Origin: Campylobacter sp.
Lineage (GTDB): Bacteria > Campylobacterota > Campylobacteria > Campylobacterales > Campylobacteraceae
DNA: 8,258 bases
NCBI GenBank assembly: GCA_021203945.1
Contig: JAJQAF010000084.1
Location: forward strand, 1-8,258
Reading direction: 5' to 3'
Shown here: piece after piece, positions 1 to 7,201 of the stretch
How positions within the stretch are numbered: the first letter of the stretch is position 1
How the letters are laid out: each line of letters opens with the position of its first letter
Notes under the pieces: model-generated
Seen by the model: only the letters and a program-made list of their open reading frames with translations
What the model was told of the DNA's origin: nothing
Databases searched by the model: none
Made by a program: the position numbers and the translations under genes

Positions 1-423
1 GCTTAAAATTTTCTCTATTCTAGTTTCATATTCGTAGGTCGGATCTTCCTCGGCGCTTATTATCTCAAGCTCACCCAAACGATCGTTTATCGCATCGGTA
101 AATTCTGTGTTTGCATAGAGTTTTTCTTTCTCTTTTATCGCGTCGTAAAGGCGCTTATTACCGTAAAGCACCGCATCTTTAAGCGTAAAATTTTCAAACG
201 CAAATTGATCTTGACCCAAAACGCCCGTGCGAAGCCCGTTTTCGATTATTATTTCGCCGCTAGTCGGCTCTATTGCGCCGCTTAGAATTTTAAGAAAAGT
301 TGATTTTCCAGCACCGTTAGCGCCGATAAGCCCGTAACGATTATGACGATTGAGCTTTAAATTTACCTCTTCAAACAACAAGCTGCTAGCAAATCTTTGC
401 GTAAGTCCCCTAATTTCTAACAT
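1..423 (-). CDS. ABC-F family ATPase, YbiT-like (N-terminal 141 residues, cut by window edge)
   Basis: This is the first part of a soluble twin-ATPase ABC-F protein. The family binds ribosomes and acts in translation rather than transport. Reading from the ATG complementary to 421-423, I translate 141 residues with no stop before the window edge. They include NRYGLIGANGAGKSTFLKIL at about residues 28-47, with the Walker A GANGAGKS at 34-41, and then a Q-loop region containing GQDQFAFENFTL. Both stretches closely resemble E. coli YbiT as I remember it. The visible part ends at RIEKILS, where family members run into the LSGG signature, so the signature, Walker B, inter-domain linker and second ATPase domain lie outside the window. 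A ribosome binding site (AAGGA on the minus strand, complement of 430-434) lies 6 nt before the ATG. The family call is firm; the YbiT subfamily is probable and the exact role is unknown. Confidence 0.88.
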   Translation of the reverse strand, partial: MLEIRGLTQRFASSLLFEEVNLKLNRHNRYGLIGANGAGKSTFLKILSGAIEPTSGEIIIENGLRTGVLGQDQFAFENFTLKDAVLYGNKRLYDAIKEKEKLYANTEFTDAINDRLGELEIISAEEDPTYEYETRIEKILS

Positions 424-522
424 ACATATTCCTTACAAAATTTTAAACGGGTATTTTGCCGAAATTTTAATTAAACTTTAATAATCAAGCGTTTATATTG
501 TCTTAACGCACGACAACGTAAA

Positions 523-574
523 TTTACCCGGTGTGTCAAATGATTAGCGGATATGTGGCTAATCGCCCGGTAAA
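523..574. repeat. Nested inverted repeat (possible RNA stem-loop)
   Basis: An inner perfect 7-bp inverted repeat, GATTAGC (542-548) and GCTAATC (558-564), encloses a 9-nt loop. Outside it, TTTACC (523-528) pairs with GGTAAA (569-574), and still further out GCACG (508-512) can face CGTGC (593-597). There is no run of T after the stem on either strand, so it is not a standard Rho-independent terminator. It overlaps the stop codon of the minus-strand frame at 559-702. It could be a 3' end structure for the galU-pgi transcript or chance; a function is not shown. Confidence 0.35.
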
Positions 575-702
575 TTCCATACGAATATGTCGCGTGCTTG
601 AAATTTTATATCTTTTTGGATAGGCACGTCGTAATAAAGCGTCGTTTCTGTTTGAGTCTTTGCATCATTTACTAAATTTTTGAGACGAAAAAGCAATAAA
701 AT
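559..702 (-). pseudogene. Possible coding remnant or tiny ORF downstream of pgi
   Basis: On the minus strand an open frame runs from after a TAA (complement of 703-705) to a TAG (complement of 559-561), giving 47 codons. The translation includes LKNLVNDAKTQTETTLYY followed by DVPIQKDIKFQARDIFVW and ends in NLPGD. The mix of charged, polar and aromatic residues resembles the C-terminus of a real protein more than random AT-rich DNA. It contains no ATG; the only early start is a TTG (complement of 694-696) with no ribosome binding site before it. I do not recognise the family. The likeliest reading is the 3' remnant of a decayed gene; the alternatives are a small TTG-started protein or chance. 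Confidence 0.3.
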
Positions 703-733
703 TTAAAATATTTTTGAAATTTAACCTAAAATT

Positions 734-1951
734 TCACTTTAAAAGCATTGTTTTTAGTATTCGTTTTCCGATTTCGACGCCGGGCTGATCGTAAGTGTTT
801 ATGCCTAGCATTATTCCGGTAGCCGACGTCAAAAGCTCATAATAAAATATAAGCCAACCGACATGCCACTCATCTAGTTTGTCAAGCTCGATGACATCAA
901 CGCTTATGCCCTCTTGAACAAGCGCCGTAGTCGTAGCGTCGCATTGCAGATTTATAAGCTCGTTCAAGCTAAGCCCTTGCACGAAATCGCATTCTTCAAG
1001 CCCTTCAATGCTAATATTAGGAATTTTTACGTCGGCTTCGTTCTCCTTTATTTTTATAAAAGTTACGCTTTTATCTTTCACGCCGTCCATTATTAGCTGC
1101 AAAAAGCTATGCTGATCTCGACTGCCTACAAGACCTACGGGCGTTAATCCCACTCTTTTATATCCCTTTTTTTTACCTAGACTTTCCGCCCAAAGCTGCA
1201 CGTACCAGTCGTTAAACTCAAAAAACCTATCCGAATAGCTAAATATAACGTTTATGCCGGCATTTCTATTTGTCGCATAATGATACGCCTTGGCGACGAT
1301 TGAGCTATCTTTATCATTGATATATCGCCTCTTGCAGCTCGTCGCTCCCGATAAAATTTCTTTCACGTCATATCCGCAAATAGCCAAAGGAACAAGTCCG
1401 ATAGCGCTTAGCACGCTAAAACGACCGCCCACATTTTGAGGAATATTGAAAAATTTTATACCGTTTTTTGCCGCATATTTTTGTAAATTCGTTTGCGGAT
1501 CGGTAACGACTACGAAATTTTTACTTAAATTTTTAGGTTTAAACCGATCAAGCAAGCATTTTAGTATGGTTATCGTCTCAATCGTATTGCCGGATTTTGA
1601 GCTAACGATAAATAGCGTCTCGTCGAATTTTAATCCGTCCGTAACGCTTTTATAGCTTTGCGGATCGACATTGTCCAGAAAATAAAGCTCTCTTACGCGT
1701 TTTTTTGCGGCAAGCATGGATTTGATAGCCTTTACGCCGAGAGAACTGCCGCCTATGCCTATCAATACTACGTTTTTAACGTGCGTTAAACTCTTTTCGT
1801 ATTCTAAAATTTCATCAATTAGTCCGTATCCCAAATCGGGCAGATGATAATACCCTATTTCGCCGCTCTCGCACTCGTCGTTAATACGTTTTACATATGA
1901 GCTTATATCGTCCTCTTTAGCAAGATTAAATTTAAAACTATTTCTGACCAT
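734..1951 (-). CDS. pgi: Glucose-6-phosphate isomerase
   Basis: This cytoplasmic enzyme interconverts glucose 6-phosphate and fructose 6-phosphate. At 405 residues it is the short form, without the extra segments of the roughly 550-residue E. coli type. The sugar-phosphate binding motifs are in order: IGIGGSSLG (64-72), SSKSGNT (117-123) and GGRFSVLSAIGL (175-186, with Arg177). Residues matching the catalytic positions of the family are Glu256 in WAESLGK, His281 in GSRDQHSFLQL and Lys396 in GVEIGKR. The gene follows galU on the minus strand, and its ATG (complement of 1949-1951) lies inside the end of galU, a 14-nt overlap. With only a weak purine stretch (AAGAA) before it, this suggests translational coupling. 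Many campylobacters lack phosphofructokinase, so the role here is probably gluconeogenic or in making sugar precursors; that is inference. Confidence 0.96.
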   Translation of the reverse strand: MVRNSFKFNLAKEDDISSYVKRINDECESGEIGYYHLPDLGYGLIDEILEYEKSLTHVKNVVLIGIGGSSLGVKAIKSMLAAKKRVRELYFLDNVDPQSYKSVTDGLKFDETLFIVSSKSGNTIETITILKCLLDRFKPKNLSKNFVVVTDPQTNLQKYAAKNGIKFFNIPQNVGGRFSVLSAIGLVPLAICGYDVKEILSGATSCKRRYINDKDSSIVAKAYHYATNRNAGINVIFSYSDRFFEFNDWYVQLWAESLGKKKGYKRVGLTPVGLVGSRDQHSFLQLIMDGVKDKSVTFIKIKENEADVKIPNISIEGLEECDFVQGLSLNELINLQCDATTTALVQEGISVDVIELDKLDEWHVGWLIFYYELLTSATGIMLGINTYDQPGVEIGKRILKTMLLK

Positions 1952-2768
1952 TTCTTAATCCGTAAAAGAAATTCGTAGCTTCCACAAAACCCTCTATACT
2001 TCCGCAATCAAAACGCCTGCCTTTAAATTTATACGCTAACACGATCCCGTCTTTCGCCTGGGTCCTTAAAGCGTCCGTTATTTGAATTTCACCGTTTTTA
2101 CCAGGCTTTGTGCGCTCTAAAATATTAAAAATATCGGGCGTTAAGATATATCGCCCGATAATAGCTAAATTTGTAGGCGCTTCGCTAGGCTCGGGCTTTT
2201 CGACCATATCGCCGACCATCATTAAATCATCTTCTATAAAACGCCCGCTAACTACGCCGTAAGATTTCGTCTGTTCTCTCGGCACTTCCATTACGGCGAC
2301 TATAGAACAGCGATATTTTTCGTAAATTTTAACCATTTGAGATAAAACGCCTTCGCCGTGCTCGTTTATGCATAAATCGTCGGCGAGTATTACGCCGAAA
2401 GCCTCGTCTCTAACAAGCGTTTTACCGGTATAAATCGCATGCCCGAGCCCTCTCATCTCGTTTTGTCTGGTAAATGAAAACGTGCATAAATCCATTATTT
2501 TTCTAATATCGTTTAGCAGCGGCTCTTTATTAGTTCCGGCGATTTGATGTTCCAATTCGTAGCTAATATCAAAATAATCCTCCAATGCACGCTTACCTCT
2601 GCCGGTCACGAAAGCCATATTGTCCATACCCGCCTCCAGCGCCTCTTCAACGCCGTAATGCACGAGAGGTTTTGTAAGAATCGGTAGCATTTCTTTCGGC
2701 AATGATTTTGTAGCCGGTAAAAATCTCGTTCCATAGCCGGCCGCCGGAAATAGGCAGGTTTGTATCAT
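1938..2768 (-). CDS. galU: UTP-glucose-1-phosphate uridylyltransferase
   Basis: This enzyme makes UDP-glucose and pyrophosphate from UTP and glucose 1-phosphate, feeding lipooligosaccharide and other glycan synthesis. It has 276 residues, close to the usual bacterial GalU length of about 270-300. The N-terminal nucleotide-binding signature GYGTRFLPATKSLPKEMLP is at 11-29, followed by RQNEMRGLGHAI (101-112), the metal-binding acidic ADD (129-131), VEKPEP (189-194), NGEIQITDAL (225-234) and KGRRFDCGS (249-257). This is the typical order for the GalU group of the nucleotidyltransferase fold. The minus-strand start has a good AAAGGA (complement of 2775-2780) 6 nt before the ATG. It is the first gene of the minus-strand galU-pgi unit, read from the divergent region at 2769-2935. 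I see no truncation or missing key residue. Confidence 0.96.
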   Translation of the reverse strand: MIQTCLFPAAGYGTRFLPATKSLPKEMLPILTKPLVHYGVEEALEAGMDNMAFVTGRGKRALEDYFDISYELEHQIAGTNKEPLLNDIRKIMDLCTFSFTRQNEMRGLGHAIYTGKTLVRDEAFGVILADDLCINEHGEGVLSQMVKIYEKYRCSIVAVMEVPREQTKSYGVVSGRFIEDDLMMVGDMVEKPEPSEAPTNLAIIGRYILTPDIFNILERTKPGKNGEIQITDALRTQAKDGIVLAYKFKGRRFDCGSIEGFVEATNFFYGLRNGQK

Positions 2769-2935
2769 ATTTTATCCTTTGACTAAATTGCAAAATTTTA
2801 CTACTCTAAGCTTAAAAACGCCTCATTCACAGGGTAAATAAAACCAAGCGTCTTTAAATTTAATAAGGTTTATGATAGTATTTCGACTAAATTTAGGGCA
2901 ATAATAAAAATTACCGACAAATAAATAGGAAAATT
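2769..2935. promoter_or_regulatory. Divergent promoter region between galU and the yigZ-like gene
   Basis: This 167-bp spacer must carry the promoters of both transcripts, because galU-pgi runs left and the yigZ-like gene runs right. Candidate -10 boxes are TATGAT (2871-2876) on the plus strand and TAAAAT (complement of 2795-2800) on the minus strand. Neither has a clear -35, which is normal for epsilonproteobacterial sigma-70 promoters with an AT-rich upstream track. No long operator-like palindrome is evident apart from a short TAAGCTTA. The need for promoters here is strong; the exact boxes are guesses. Confidence 0.45.
2927..2930 (+). promoter_or_regulatory. Ribosome binding site deciding the TTG start of the yigZ-like gene
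   Basis: AGGA lies 5 nt before the TTG at 2936, a normal spacing. No ATG occurs in the first conserved part of the frame, and the protein started at this TTG has the usual family length, so TTG is the probable initiation codon. Confidence 0.65.
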
Positions 2936-3550
2936 TTGCAAACTCTATCTCGGATATATAACTCAAAAATAGAAGTTAAAAAATCAACGTTTTTAAGCTA
3001 TCTGGTTCCGATAGTAAATTTTAAAGAATTCCACGAATTTTTAAAGACCGAGCATACAAAAGCCGCTCACATAGTTTGGGCTTATAGAGAGCTTAATAAA
3101 TACGATCGAATAGTCGAAAATCAAAGCGACGACGGTGAGCCCAAGGGCACCGGCGGACAACCTTCCTTGAACGCTTTACGCGGAGTCGAATTGATAAACG
3201 TAGGGGTATTCGTCGTGCGCTATTTCGGCGGTATAAAACTAGGCACGGGAGGGCTTGTCAGAGCTTACGGCTCTGCGGTAAATTCAGTCATAGACGAAGC
3301 GAAATTTGAAAAATTCAAGCAAAAAGACAAATGTGTTTTCTTCGTGCCGTTTGCTCTAATGGGTAGGTTTGAACATTTTTTCGAAAGTCGAAATTTAGCC
3401 TTTGAGCGCGAATTTAATATCAACGGTGCCGTTTGGTCGGCAAATTTTGACGAGGCGGAATTTGAAAAATTTTATGAATTCGCCGAGCGTTTTGAAACGG
3501 TAAAATTTAGCTTTCTAGCCTTACCTTTGAGTTCAAAGCGGATTTTTTAA
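2936..3550 (+). CDS. yigZ: YigZ/IMPACT family protein (UPF0029)
   Basis: This is a 204-residue protein, about the same length as E. coli YigZ. The N-terminal UPF0029/IMPACT domain carries the two conserved blocks: SDDGEPKGTGGQP (64-76) and VVRYFGGIKLGTGGLVRAYG (93-112). The remaining part (about 115-204) fits the small ferredoxin-like C-terminal domain of bacterial YigZ, and is rich in Phe, Lys and Glu. The eukaryotic relative IMPACT modulates the Gcn2/Gcn1 stress pathway; the bacterial role is not established, so no reaction is assigned. Translation starts at TTG. The gene is 48 bp upstream of lgt on the same strand, so the two may be cotranscribed. The family assignment is very secure and the function unknown. 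Confidence 0.92.
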   Translation: MQTLSRIYNSKIEVKKSTFLSYLVPIVNFKEFHEFLKTEHTKAAHIVWAYRELNKYDRIVENQSDDGEPKGTGGQPSLNALRGVELINVGVFVVRYFGGIKLGTGGLVRAYGSAVNSVIDEAKFEKFKQKDKCVFFVPFALMGRFEHFFESRNLAFEREFNINGAVWSANFDEAEFEKFYEFAERFETVKFSFLALPLSSKRIF

Positions 3551-3598
3551 GCGGTTTAAATGTAAAATTCTAAAAATTTTAATACAAAGATAGTATAA

Positions 3599-4411
3599 AT
3601 GAGCACTTGGAACAATATCTACAATCATTTTGATCCTATAGCTTTTGAGCTGTTCGGATTTAGCGTGCATTGGTATGGGCTGATGTATGTTTTAGCTCTT
3701 CTTAGCGCGCTTACCGCGGCTAAATATTTTGTTAAAAAAGATAAAATTCCCATATCCGACGCGCTTTTGGATAATTATTTTTTCTGGGTCGAAATCGGCG
3801 TAATTTTAGGTGCCAGACTTGGATATATCGCGATTTACTCCGGTGAAGCGGTATATTTTTTCACTCATCCTTGGCAAATTTTTAACCCTTTTCATAACGG
3901 AGAATTCGTAGGAATTCGCGGCATGAGCTATCACGGCGCGGTTATAGGATTTTTGCTCGCTACGATACTGTTTTGTAAAAAATATAAGCAAAATTTATGG
4001 CGACTACTTGATTTATGCGCGCTTTGTATTCCGTTTGGATACGTATTCGGACGTATCGGGAATTTTTTAAATCAAGAACTTTTCGGACGAGCGACCGACG
4101 TTAGCTGGGGCATAAACGTCTTTGGAATTTTAAGACATCCGTCGCAACTTTACGAAGCCGCACTTGAAGGTCTCGTAGTTTTCTTAATTTTATTTTTTTA
4201 TCGTAAATTTAAAAAATTTGATGGGGAATTGATAGCGCTTTACGCGATATTATATACTCTAGCACGCTTTATTTGCGAATTCTTTAGAGAACCTGATGCA
4301 GGTATAGGGCTTATAATATTTGGGCTATCAATGGGGCAATTATTATCAATTTTTATGTTTTTTGGCGGTATTTTTGCTCATTTCTTTTTAAAAAAAAATT
4401 ATATTAAATAA
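3599..4411 (+). CDS. lgt: Phosphatidylglycerol:prolipoprotein diacylglyceryl transferase
   Basis: This inner-membrane enzyme performs the first step of lipoprotein maturation: it moves diacylglyceryl from phosphatidylglycerol to the lipobox cysteine of prolipoproteins. The 270 residues contain about seven hydrophobic membrane segments. Family motifs in order are HWYGLMY (24-30), [10 protein letters not shown] (71-80), [10 protein letters not shown] (108-117, with His112 matching E. coli His103), the Lgt signature [13 protein letters not shown] (151-163, with Arg152, Asn155 and Glu160), RHPSQLYEA (179-187) and [13 protein letters not shown] (221-233, with Arg223 matching the essential E. coli Arg239). 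The ATG at 3599 has only a weak purine stretch (AAAGAT) upstream, so initiation may be inefficient or coupled to the yigZ-like gene. It sits directly upstream of frdCAB, as I recall for C. jejuni. All key residues are present. Confidence 0.96.
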   Translation: MSTWNNIYNHFDPIAFELFGFSVHWYGLMYVLALLSALTAAKYFVKKDKIPISDALLDNYFFWVEIGVILGARLGYIAIYSGEAVYFFTHPWQIFNPFHNGEFVGIRGMSYHGAVIGFLLATILFCKKYKQNLWRLLDLCALCIPFGYVFGRIGNFLNQELFGRATDVSWGINVFGILRHPSQLYEAALEGLVVFLILFFYRKFKKFDGELIALYAILYTLARFICEFFREPDAGIGLIIFGLSMGQLLSIFMFFGGIFAHFFLKKNYIK

Positions 4412-4439
4412 CTTAACTATTTTTAAATTTACATAGATG

Positions 4440-4445
4440 TATAAT
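4440..4445 (+). promoter_or_regulatory. Candidate sigma-70 -10 box for the frd operon
   Basis: A perfect TATAAT lies in the 81-bp spacer between lgt and frdC, 47 nt before the frdC ATG, and is preceded by an AT-rich stretch (4412-4435). Transcription would start near 4451-4453 and give a leader of about 40 nt. No clear -35 is seen, which is common in this group. Similar AT-rich hexamers also occur nearby (for example TAATAT around 4464), so the assignment is probable rather than certain. Confidence 0.5.
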
Positions 4446-4480
4446 TCCGACAAAACAAAAGACTAATATAAAATTTTATT

Positions 4481-4487
4481 AAAGGAG
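4481..4487 (+). promoter_or_regulatory. Strong ribosome binding site that sets the frdC start at 4493
   Basis: AAAGGAG lies 5 nt before the ATG at 4493. A longer frame could begin at the GTG at 4487, but that codon's G is the last base of this Shine-Dalgarno sequence, so it cannot be the start served by it. The ATG gives an N-terminus of MIGLIEGFLG. Confidence 0.8.
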
Positions 4488-4492
4488 TGCTC

Positions 4493-5191
4493 ATGATAGG
4501 GCTTATAGAGGGTTTCCTCGGCAATCAGGCGGACTGTAAAAAAAGTCGTATGCCCGCCGTTTTTGATAGGTGGCAAAGTATAACCGGTTTTATTCTTGCC
4601 TGTTTTATTTTGTGCCATATGGTTTTTACATCGACGATTTTAATCGGTAAAGACGCGTTTAATGCCGTAGTAGGCTTTGCCGAAGCGAAATTTTTATTCG
4701 GAGAAACTACTTGGTGGATCACAAACGTCGTTGCCGCCGTAATCTTCGTAGTATTCATAGCTCACGCTTTTTTAGCTATGAGAAAATTTCCCGCGAATTT
4801 TAGACAGCTTATAATGTTTAAAGGTCATAAAGACAGAATGAAACACTGCGACACTACGCTTTGGTGGTTTCAATTTATAACGGGATTTGCGTTATTTTTC
4901 ACGGCTAGCGGACATCTTGTTAATATTATATTCGGCGGACATATTACGGCTGATCACTCTGCTGCAAATTTCAAGACCTTAGAAATTTTTTATTTCGCTT
5001 TGCTTTTGTTTATGGTCGTGCATGCGGGCGTCGGAATGTATCGCTTGTATGTTAAATGGATAAGTATCGAAGGTGCTAATAAGCAAGAGATGTCGGCAAA
5101 AAGAAATAAGGCTAAAACTATAATTTTTGCAATTTTTGGAGTGCTCGCATTAATCGCATTAATCGCTGATTTCGTGTGGGTCAGCCTTTAG
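4493..5191 (+). CDS. frdC: Fumarate reductase cytochrome b subunit (diheme)
   Basis: This membrane anchor of quinol:fumarate reductase carries two b hemes and the menaquinol site, passing electrons from quinol to FrdB. From the ATG at 4493 it has 232 residues, shorter at the C-terminus than the roughly 256-residue Wolinella protein. Five membrane helices are at about 25-48, 72-95, 121-148, 162-186 and 207-230. KKSRMPA (16-22), STIL (47-50), HAFLAMRKFP (91-100) and DTTLWW (120-125) match the Wolinella protein as I recall it. His42, His91, His141 and His177 correspond to its heme ligands His44, His93, His143 and His182, and Glu64 to the quinol-site Glu66. The loop before the last ligand is about three residues shorter. 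Oddly, the residue matching Wolinella Glu180 is Val175 (MVVHAGVG instead of VELHGSVG). It is first in the frdCAB operon, 21 nt before frdA. Confidence 0.95.
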   Translation: MIGLIEGFLGNQADCKKSRMPAVFDRWQSITGFILACFILCHMVFTSTILIGKDAFNAVVGFAEAKFLFGETTWWITNVVAAVIFVVFIAHAFLAMRKFPANFRQLIMFKGHKDRMKHCDTTLWWFQFITGFALFFTASGHLVNIIFGGHITADHSAANFKTLEIFYFALLLFMVVHAGVGMYRLYVKWISIEGANKQEMSAKRNKAKTIIFAIFGVLALIALIADFVWVSL

Positions 5192-5212
5192 TTAATGAAT
5201 AGGAGCTAAAAA

Positions 5213-7201
5213 ATGAATGTAAAATATTGTGACGCATTGGTTATCGGAGGAGGACTTGCAGGACTTAGGGCTGCCGTTGCAGCAGGAGAAAAAGGTCTTA
5301 GCACTATCGTTTTGAGCCTTATACCCGTTAAACGCTCTCACTCTGCCGCTGCGCAAGGCGGTATGCAAGCCTCTTTGGGAAATTCAAAAATGAGTGAAGG
5401 CGACAACGAGGATGTGCATTTTGCCGATACGGTTAAAGGAAGCGATTGGGGTTGCGATCAAACCGTCGCTAGAATGTTTTGTCAAACGGCGCCGAAAGCT
5501 ATCCGCGAACTTGCCGCTTGGGGCGTGCCTTGGACTAGGATCACTAAGGGCGAAAGAAGTGCGATTATAAACGCGCAAAAGACTACAATCGTAGAAAAGG
5601 ACGAGGTTCACGGGCTTATCCATTCTCGCGATTTCGGCGGCACTAAAAAATGGAGAACCTGCTATACCGCCGACGCTACGGGACATACTATGCTTTTTGC
5701 CGTAGCAAACGAGGCGTTAAAACATAACGTGGCTATCCACGATAGAAAAGAAGCCGTCGCGCTTATTCACGAAGATAAACGCTGTTACGGCGCTATCGTG
5801 CGCGATTTGGTTACGGGAGAGATTACAGCTTACGTCTCAAAAGGCACGCTAATCGCAACAGGCGGTTACGGCAGGGTCTATAAACATACTACAAACGCCG
5901 TAGTTTGCGAAGGAATCGGTGCCGCAATAGCGCTTGAAACGGGCATAGCTCAGCTTGGAAATATGGAAGCGGTTCAATTTCACCCTACTCCGATCGTTCC
6001 TAGCGGAATTTTGCTTACCGAGGGTTGTCGCGGCGACGGCGGAATTTTACGCGACGTTGACGGATACCGCTTTATGCCCGATTACGAACCGGAGAAAAAA
6101 GAGCTGGCAAGTCGCGACGTCGTAAGTCGAAGAATAATGGAGCACATTAGAAACGGCAAGGGCGTTAAAAGCCCGTATGGAGAGCATGTTTGGCTTGATA
6201 TTAGCATACTTGGACGCGAACATATAGAGAAAAATTTACGAGACGTTCAAGAAATTTGCCAAATTTTTAACGGCATCGATCCCGCCGACGAAGGTCCGAA
6301 AGGCTGGGCGCCGATTTTACCTATGCAACACTATTCAATGGGCGGCATTAAAACAAAGCCGACCGGAGAAAGCCCGACTTTAGCGGGATTGTTTAGTGCG
6401 GGCGAAGCGGCTTGCTGGGATATGCACGGCTTTAATAGACTTGGAGGAAATTCCGTCTCCGAAACCGTCGTCGCAGGAATGATTGTGGGTGATTATTTTG
6501 CCGATTACTGCGCTACTCATGACATAGAGATAAAGACGCAAAATATCGAAAAATTCGTTAAAAAAGAGATTGATTATCTACAAGATTTACTTGATAAAGA
6601 GGGTAAATTTAACGTATTTGAGATCAAAAACAGAATGAAAGACATAATGTGGGAGCACGTGGCTATCTTTAGAACCGGCGAAGGTCTGGCGACTGCGGTC
6701 AGGGAACTTGAAGAGCTTTATAAACATTCGCTTGACGTAAAGGTTACAAACAAAACGCTATTTGGTAATCCTGAGCTTGAAGAGGCTTACCGCGTGCCTA
6801 AAATGCTAAAATTAGCGCTTTGTATCGCAAAAGGCGCGCTTGATCGCACCGAGAGTCGCGGAGCGCACTGCCGAGAAGACTACATAAAAAGAGACGACGC
6901 CAACTGGCTGAAACGAACGCTTGCAAGCTGGCAAGAGGGCGACACGATGCCGACTATTACCTATGAGTCGCTTGACATTATGAAAATGGAAATTCCGCCG
7001 GCGTTCCGTGGATACGGCGCGGAAGGCAACATCCTCGAGCCCCCCGATAGCGCCGTTCGTCACGCGCAGGTCGATGAAATTCGCGAAAAAATGCAAGCCG
7101 AAGGTAAAAGCAGATATGAAATTCAAGAGGCGTTAATGCACTATGAATTACAACCCAAATATAAAGCACCAAACGAAAGAGCAGGTATAGGATATGAGTA
7201 G
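5213..7201 (+). CDS. frdA: Fumarate reductase flavoprotein subunit
   Basis: This catalytic subunit reduces fumarate to succinate at a covalently bound FAD on the cytoplasmic side of the membrane. It has 662 residues against about 656 in Wolinella. The FAD-binding GGGLAG is at 12-17, and HSAAAQGG carries the FAD-linking His43. Active-site residues are Phe141, Gln255 and His257 (in QFHPTP), Thr269, Glu270 and Arg301, all at the Wolinella numbers, then His373 (MQHYSMGG) and Arg409 ([10 protein letters not shown]), shifted by a small insertion between about 302 and 372. There is no twin-arginine signal, which argues against the periplasmic Mfr-type methylmenaquinol enzyme. The ATG follows AGGAG (5201-5205) by 7 nt. 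The stop codon overlaps the start of frdB by 8 nt. In C. jejuni this complex also provides succinate dehydrogenase activity. No anomalies are seen. Confidence 0.98.
   Translation: MNVKYCDALVIGGGLAGLRAAVAAGEKGLSTIVLSLIPVKRSHSAAAQGGMQASLGNSKMSEGDNEDVHFADTVKGSDWGCDQTVARMFCQTAPKAIRELAAWGVPWTRITKGERSAIINAQKTTIVEKDEVHGLIHSRDFGGTKKWRTCYTADATGHTMLFAVANEALKHNVAIHDRKEAVALIHEDKRCYGAIVRDLVTGEITAYVSKGTLIATGGYGRVYKHTTNAVVCEGIGAAIALETGIAQLGNMEAVQFHPTPIVPSGILLTEGCRGDGGILRDVDGYRFMPDYEPEKKELASRDVVSRRIMEHIRNGKGVKSPYGEHVWLDISILGREHIEKNLRDVQEICQIFNGIDPADEGPKGWAPILPMQHYSMGGIKTKPTGESPTLAGLFSAGEAACWDMHGFNRLGGNSVSETVVAGMIVGDYFADYCATHDIEIKTQNIEKFVKKEIDYLQDLLDKEGKFNVFEIKNRMKDIMWEHVAIFRTGEGLATAVRELEELYKHSLDVKVTNKTLFGNPELEEAYRVPKMLKLALCIAKGALDRTESRGAHCREDYIKRDDANWLKRTLASWQEGDTMPTITYESLDIMKMEIPPAFRGYGAEGNILEPPDSAVRHAQVDEIREKMQAEGKSRYEIQEALMHYELQPKYKAPNERAGIGYE

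Larger units (their letters stand above)
424..733. other. 310-bp spacer between pgi and the ABC-F gene
   Basis: No complete gene is convincing here. The left part (about 424-540) is AT-rich upstream sequence of the ABC-F gene and ends in its ribosome binding site; any promoter for that gene should lie here, but I see no clear -10/-35 pair. The middle holds an inverted repeat (523-574). On the minus strand, 559-702 is an open frame whose translation looks protein-like but has no credible start (listed separately). Positions 690-733, directly after the pgi stop, are nearly pure A/T. I see no tRNA-like fold, no direct-repeat array and no insertion-sequence ends. Confidence 0.6.

Noticed and set aside
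914..1096. Plus-strand open frames inside pgi (914-1096 and 1446-1655)
   Set aside because: Both lie opposite pgi, which has all expected isomerase motifs in the other strand; their translations look like reverse-frame noise.
3562..3580. Weak A/T hairpin (TAAAATT/AATTTTA) between the yigZ-like gene and lgt as a terminator
   Set aside because: The stem has no G-C pairs and there is no clean T run after it, so termination is unlikely.
3594..3599. TATAAA just before the lgt ATG as a promoter -10 box
   Set aside because: Transcription would begin inside lgt and could not give a full-length message; AT-rich hexamers are common here.
3806..3991. Minus-strand frames opposite lgt (3806-3991) and frdC (4525-4758), and one across the frdA/frdB junction (7148-7408)
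   Set aside because: They are mirror frames of conserved genes with no independent support.
4487..4492. GTG at 4487 as the frdC start, adding two residues
   Set aside because: The GTG overlaps the Shine-Dalgarno sequence AAAGGAG; the ATG at 4493 has correct spacing.
6812..7126. Open frames antisense to the end of frdA (also 6978-7172 and 5384-5686)
   Set aside because: They are opposite a well-conserved coding sequence, overlap one another in different frames, and have no ribosome binding site or recognisable motif.
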